Shown here: positions 27,412 to 28,425 of the stretch, piece after piece | Position numbering within the stretch: position 1 is the first letter of the stretch | Layout: every line of letters begins with the position of its first letter | Assembly (NCBI GenBank): GCA_038065515.1 | Contig: JBBTQV010000015.1 | Span: forward strand, 1-28,425 | DNA from: JAGOPO01 sp038065515 | GTDB taxonomy: Bacteria > Patescibacteriota > Minisyncoccia > 2-02-FULL-40-12 > GWA2-44-9 | Length of the DNA stretch: 28,425 bases | Reading direction: 5' to 3' | Translations under genes and position numbers: made by a program | The notes under the pieces: generated by a model | What the model saw: only the letters and a program-made list of their open reading frames with translations | The model's database searches: none | What the model was told of the DNA's origin: nothing

Positions 27412-28425
27412 TTAGAGATATTTCCGAAGCTCCGTTGGATTTGCGGCGTAGAGTTCTGCGTCTTCTTGCGTAATTTGTTTTGCCTTCACCAATGATGCGA
27501 GCGAGTAGTCCAGAGTCATCATACCTTCTTTGATACCCGTCTGAATAACGGAATCGATGGAGAAGATTTTCCGCTCGCGGATAAGATTGCGTATCGCGGG
27601 GTTCATGAGCATCACTTCCATCGCAGGCACACGGCCGCCGCCGATGCGGGGGATGAGGCGTTCCGATACGATTGCCACGAGTGTCGTGGCGACCTGCGAG
27701 ATAATTTGCTCCTGCTGTGCAGGCGGGAAAGAATCGATGATGCGGTCGACCGTCTGGGCCGCTGAATTGGTGTGCAGAGTGGAGAACACAAGGTGGCCCG
27801 TTTCTGCGGCAGTCATCGCGGCGGAAATGGAATCCGAGTCGCGCATCTCACCAACCATAATGACATCGGGGTCCTGACGCAGAACGGTCTTGAGTCCGTC
27901 CGCAAATGACAATGTATCGCCCCCCACTTCGCGCTGGGACACGATACCGAGATTCTGGGAGAATAGGTACTCGATGGGATCTTCGATGGTGACGATGTGC
28001 ACCTTCCGCGTGCGACTGATTTCATCCAGAATCGAGGCGGTTGTGGTTGATTTGCCGTGTCCTGCCGGCCCGACCATCAGTATAAAGCCCTGCGTCAATT
28101 TTACAAAGTCATGCAGAACCGGCGGCAGTCCGAGCTCGTCGATGGTGCGGATTTTAGCAGGTACCAAACGCAGGGCAGCCGACCAGGTGCCCTCCTGGAA
28201 AAATGCGTTGACACGAAACCGTCCATCGCCTTTCATTGAATACGCAAAATCCACCTGACGGTCTTTGAGAAAGCGGTCTTTCAAATCGGAAGGCATCAGC
28301 TCGTTGACGAGACCTTCGGCCGACTCGGGCGTAAGTATTTCTTCGTTCTCCAGAGCGATCAGCGTTCCGTATACGCGGAGTGTCGGGTGACGGCCTTCGG
28401 CAATATGTAAATCGGAAGCATCCTG
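27412..28425 (-). CDS. pilT: Type IV pilus twitching ATPase PilT, 5' partial
   Basis: A minus-strand gene running off the right edge, with 337 residues visible. The frame begins DASDLHIAEGRHPTLRVYG at the edge, the PilT N-terminal domain, so only a few residues are missing. Walker A is GPAGHGKSTT, the Asp box IEDPIEY, Walker B VIMVGEMRD and the His box FSTLHTNSAAQTVDRII. The C-terminal AIRNLIRE motif, needed for pilus retraction and diagnostic of PilT against PilB/GspE, is intact. PilT hydrolyses ATP to depolymerise pili, giving twitching and DNA uptake. In episymbiotic Patescibacteria, pili are thought to serve host attachment. Confidence 0.95.
   Translation of the reverse strand, partial: QDASDLHIAEGRHPTLRVYGTLIALENEEILTPESAEGLVNELMPSDLKDRFLKDRQVDFAYSMKGDGRFRVNAFFQEGTWSAALRLVPAKIRTIDELGLPPVLHDFVKLTQGFILMVGPAGHGKSTTTASILDEISRTRKVHIVTIEDPIEYLFSQNLGIVSQREVGGDTLSFADGLKTVLRQDPDVIMVGEMRDSDSISAAMTAAETGHLVFSTLHTNSAAQTVDRIIDSFPPAQQEQIISQVATTLVAIVSERLIPRIGGGRVPAMEVMLMNPAIRNLIRERKIFSIDSVIQTGIKEGMMTLDYSLASLVKAKQITQEDAELYAANPTELRKYL

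Noticed and set aside
1..28425. Recoded UGA (SR1/Gracilibacteria genetic code)
   Set aside because: Many genes end cleanly in TGA at family-appropriate positions (for example the stops at 1523, 6820 and 2772), and no recognised gene reads through it.

Overview
The window looks like part of a chromosome from a streamlined, moderately GC-rich bacterium, most likely a member of the Patescibacteria (Candidate Phyla Radiation). This is an inference. It rests on the short alanyl-tRNA synthetase without its C-terminal domain, an RNA polymerase alpha subunit without its C-terminal domain, a baseplate-J-like membrane protein placed just before infA, a SWIB-domain protein, a PilT ATPase, many tiny membrane proteins and very tight gene packing. 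UGA is used as a stop codon throughout, so this is not the recoded SR1/Gracilibacteria code. There is no phage, transposon, integrase or CRISPR array in view.

Layout, left to right. 1-4.0 kb: the end of an M3 zinc oligopeptidase, a small unknown gene, an rRNA-type SAM methyltransferase, a 29-aa membrane peptide and pyrD (class 2 dihydroorotate dehydrogenase with a class-1-like catalytic Cys). 4.0-5.3 kb: two terminators, tRNA-His on the minus strand, two small membrane proteins and a minus-strand TraR/DksA-type zinc-finger protein. 5.4-8.2 kb: a self-contained three-gene operon, with its own terminator, made of a His-rich beta-propeller protein and two multi-pass membrane proteins. I cannot assign it to a known pathway, and it is the best protein-level candidate for an undescribed system. 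8.2-10.9 kb: alaS and two overlapping small genes. 10.9-15.6 kb: a tRNA-dihydrouridine synthase, a minus-strand acidic small protein, a UvrD-like helicase fused to a PD-(D/E)XK nuclease, and a 57-aa membrane protein. 15.7-22.2 kb: a baseplate-J-like protein and the ribosomal block infA-rpmJ-rpsM-rpsK-rpsD-rpoA-rplQ-rplM-rpsI. The block is interrupted by two related AT-rich palindromic elements and by a roughly 240-nt structured spacer before rpoA. 22.3-24.3 kb: a probable type II restriction-modification pair. 24.3-27.4 kb: small unknown genes, several with strong Shine-Dalgarno sites, plus a DnaJ-type zinc-finger protein, a SWIB protein and a CHRD/SOD-like secreted protein. 27.4 kb to the end: pilT (partial) on the minus strand.

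The most striking theme is transcriptional. At least nine genes have a -10 box (often an extended TGn -10) ending exactly 6, 7 or 8 nt before the start codon, most often exactly 6, with no leader and usually no clear -35. This predicts leaderless mRNAs. Other genes in the same window keep a classic -35/-10 plus Shine-Dalgarno arrangement. RpoA in this same window lacks the alpha-CTD, the domain that reads UP elements and contacts activators. Together these suggest a simplified initiation system that relies on the -10 element.

Start codons were moved downstream of the longest open frame wherever a promoter or Shine-Dalgarno sequence argued for it; the reasons are given per gene. All calls are by eye from the sequence, with no database search.
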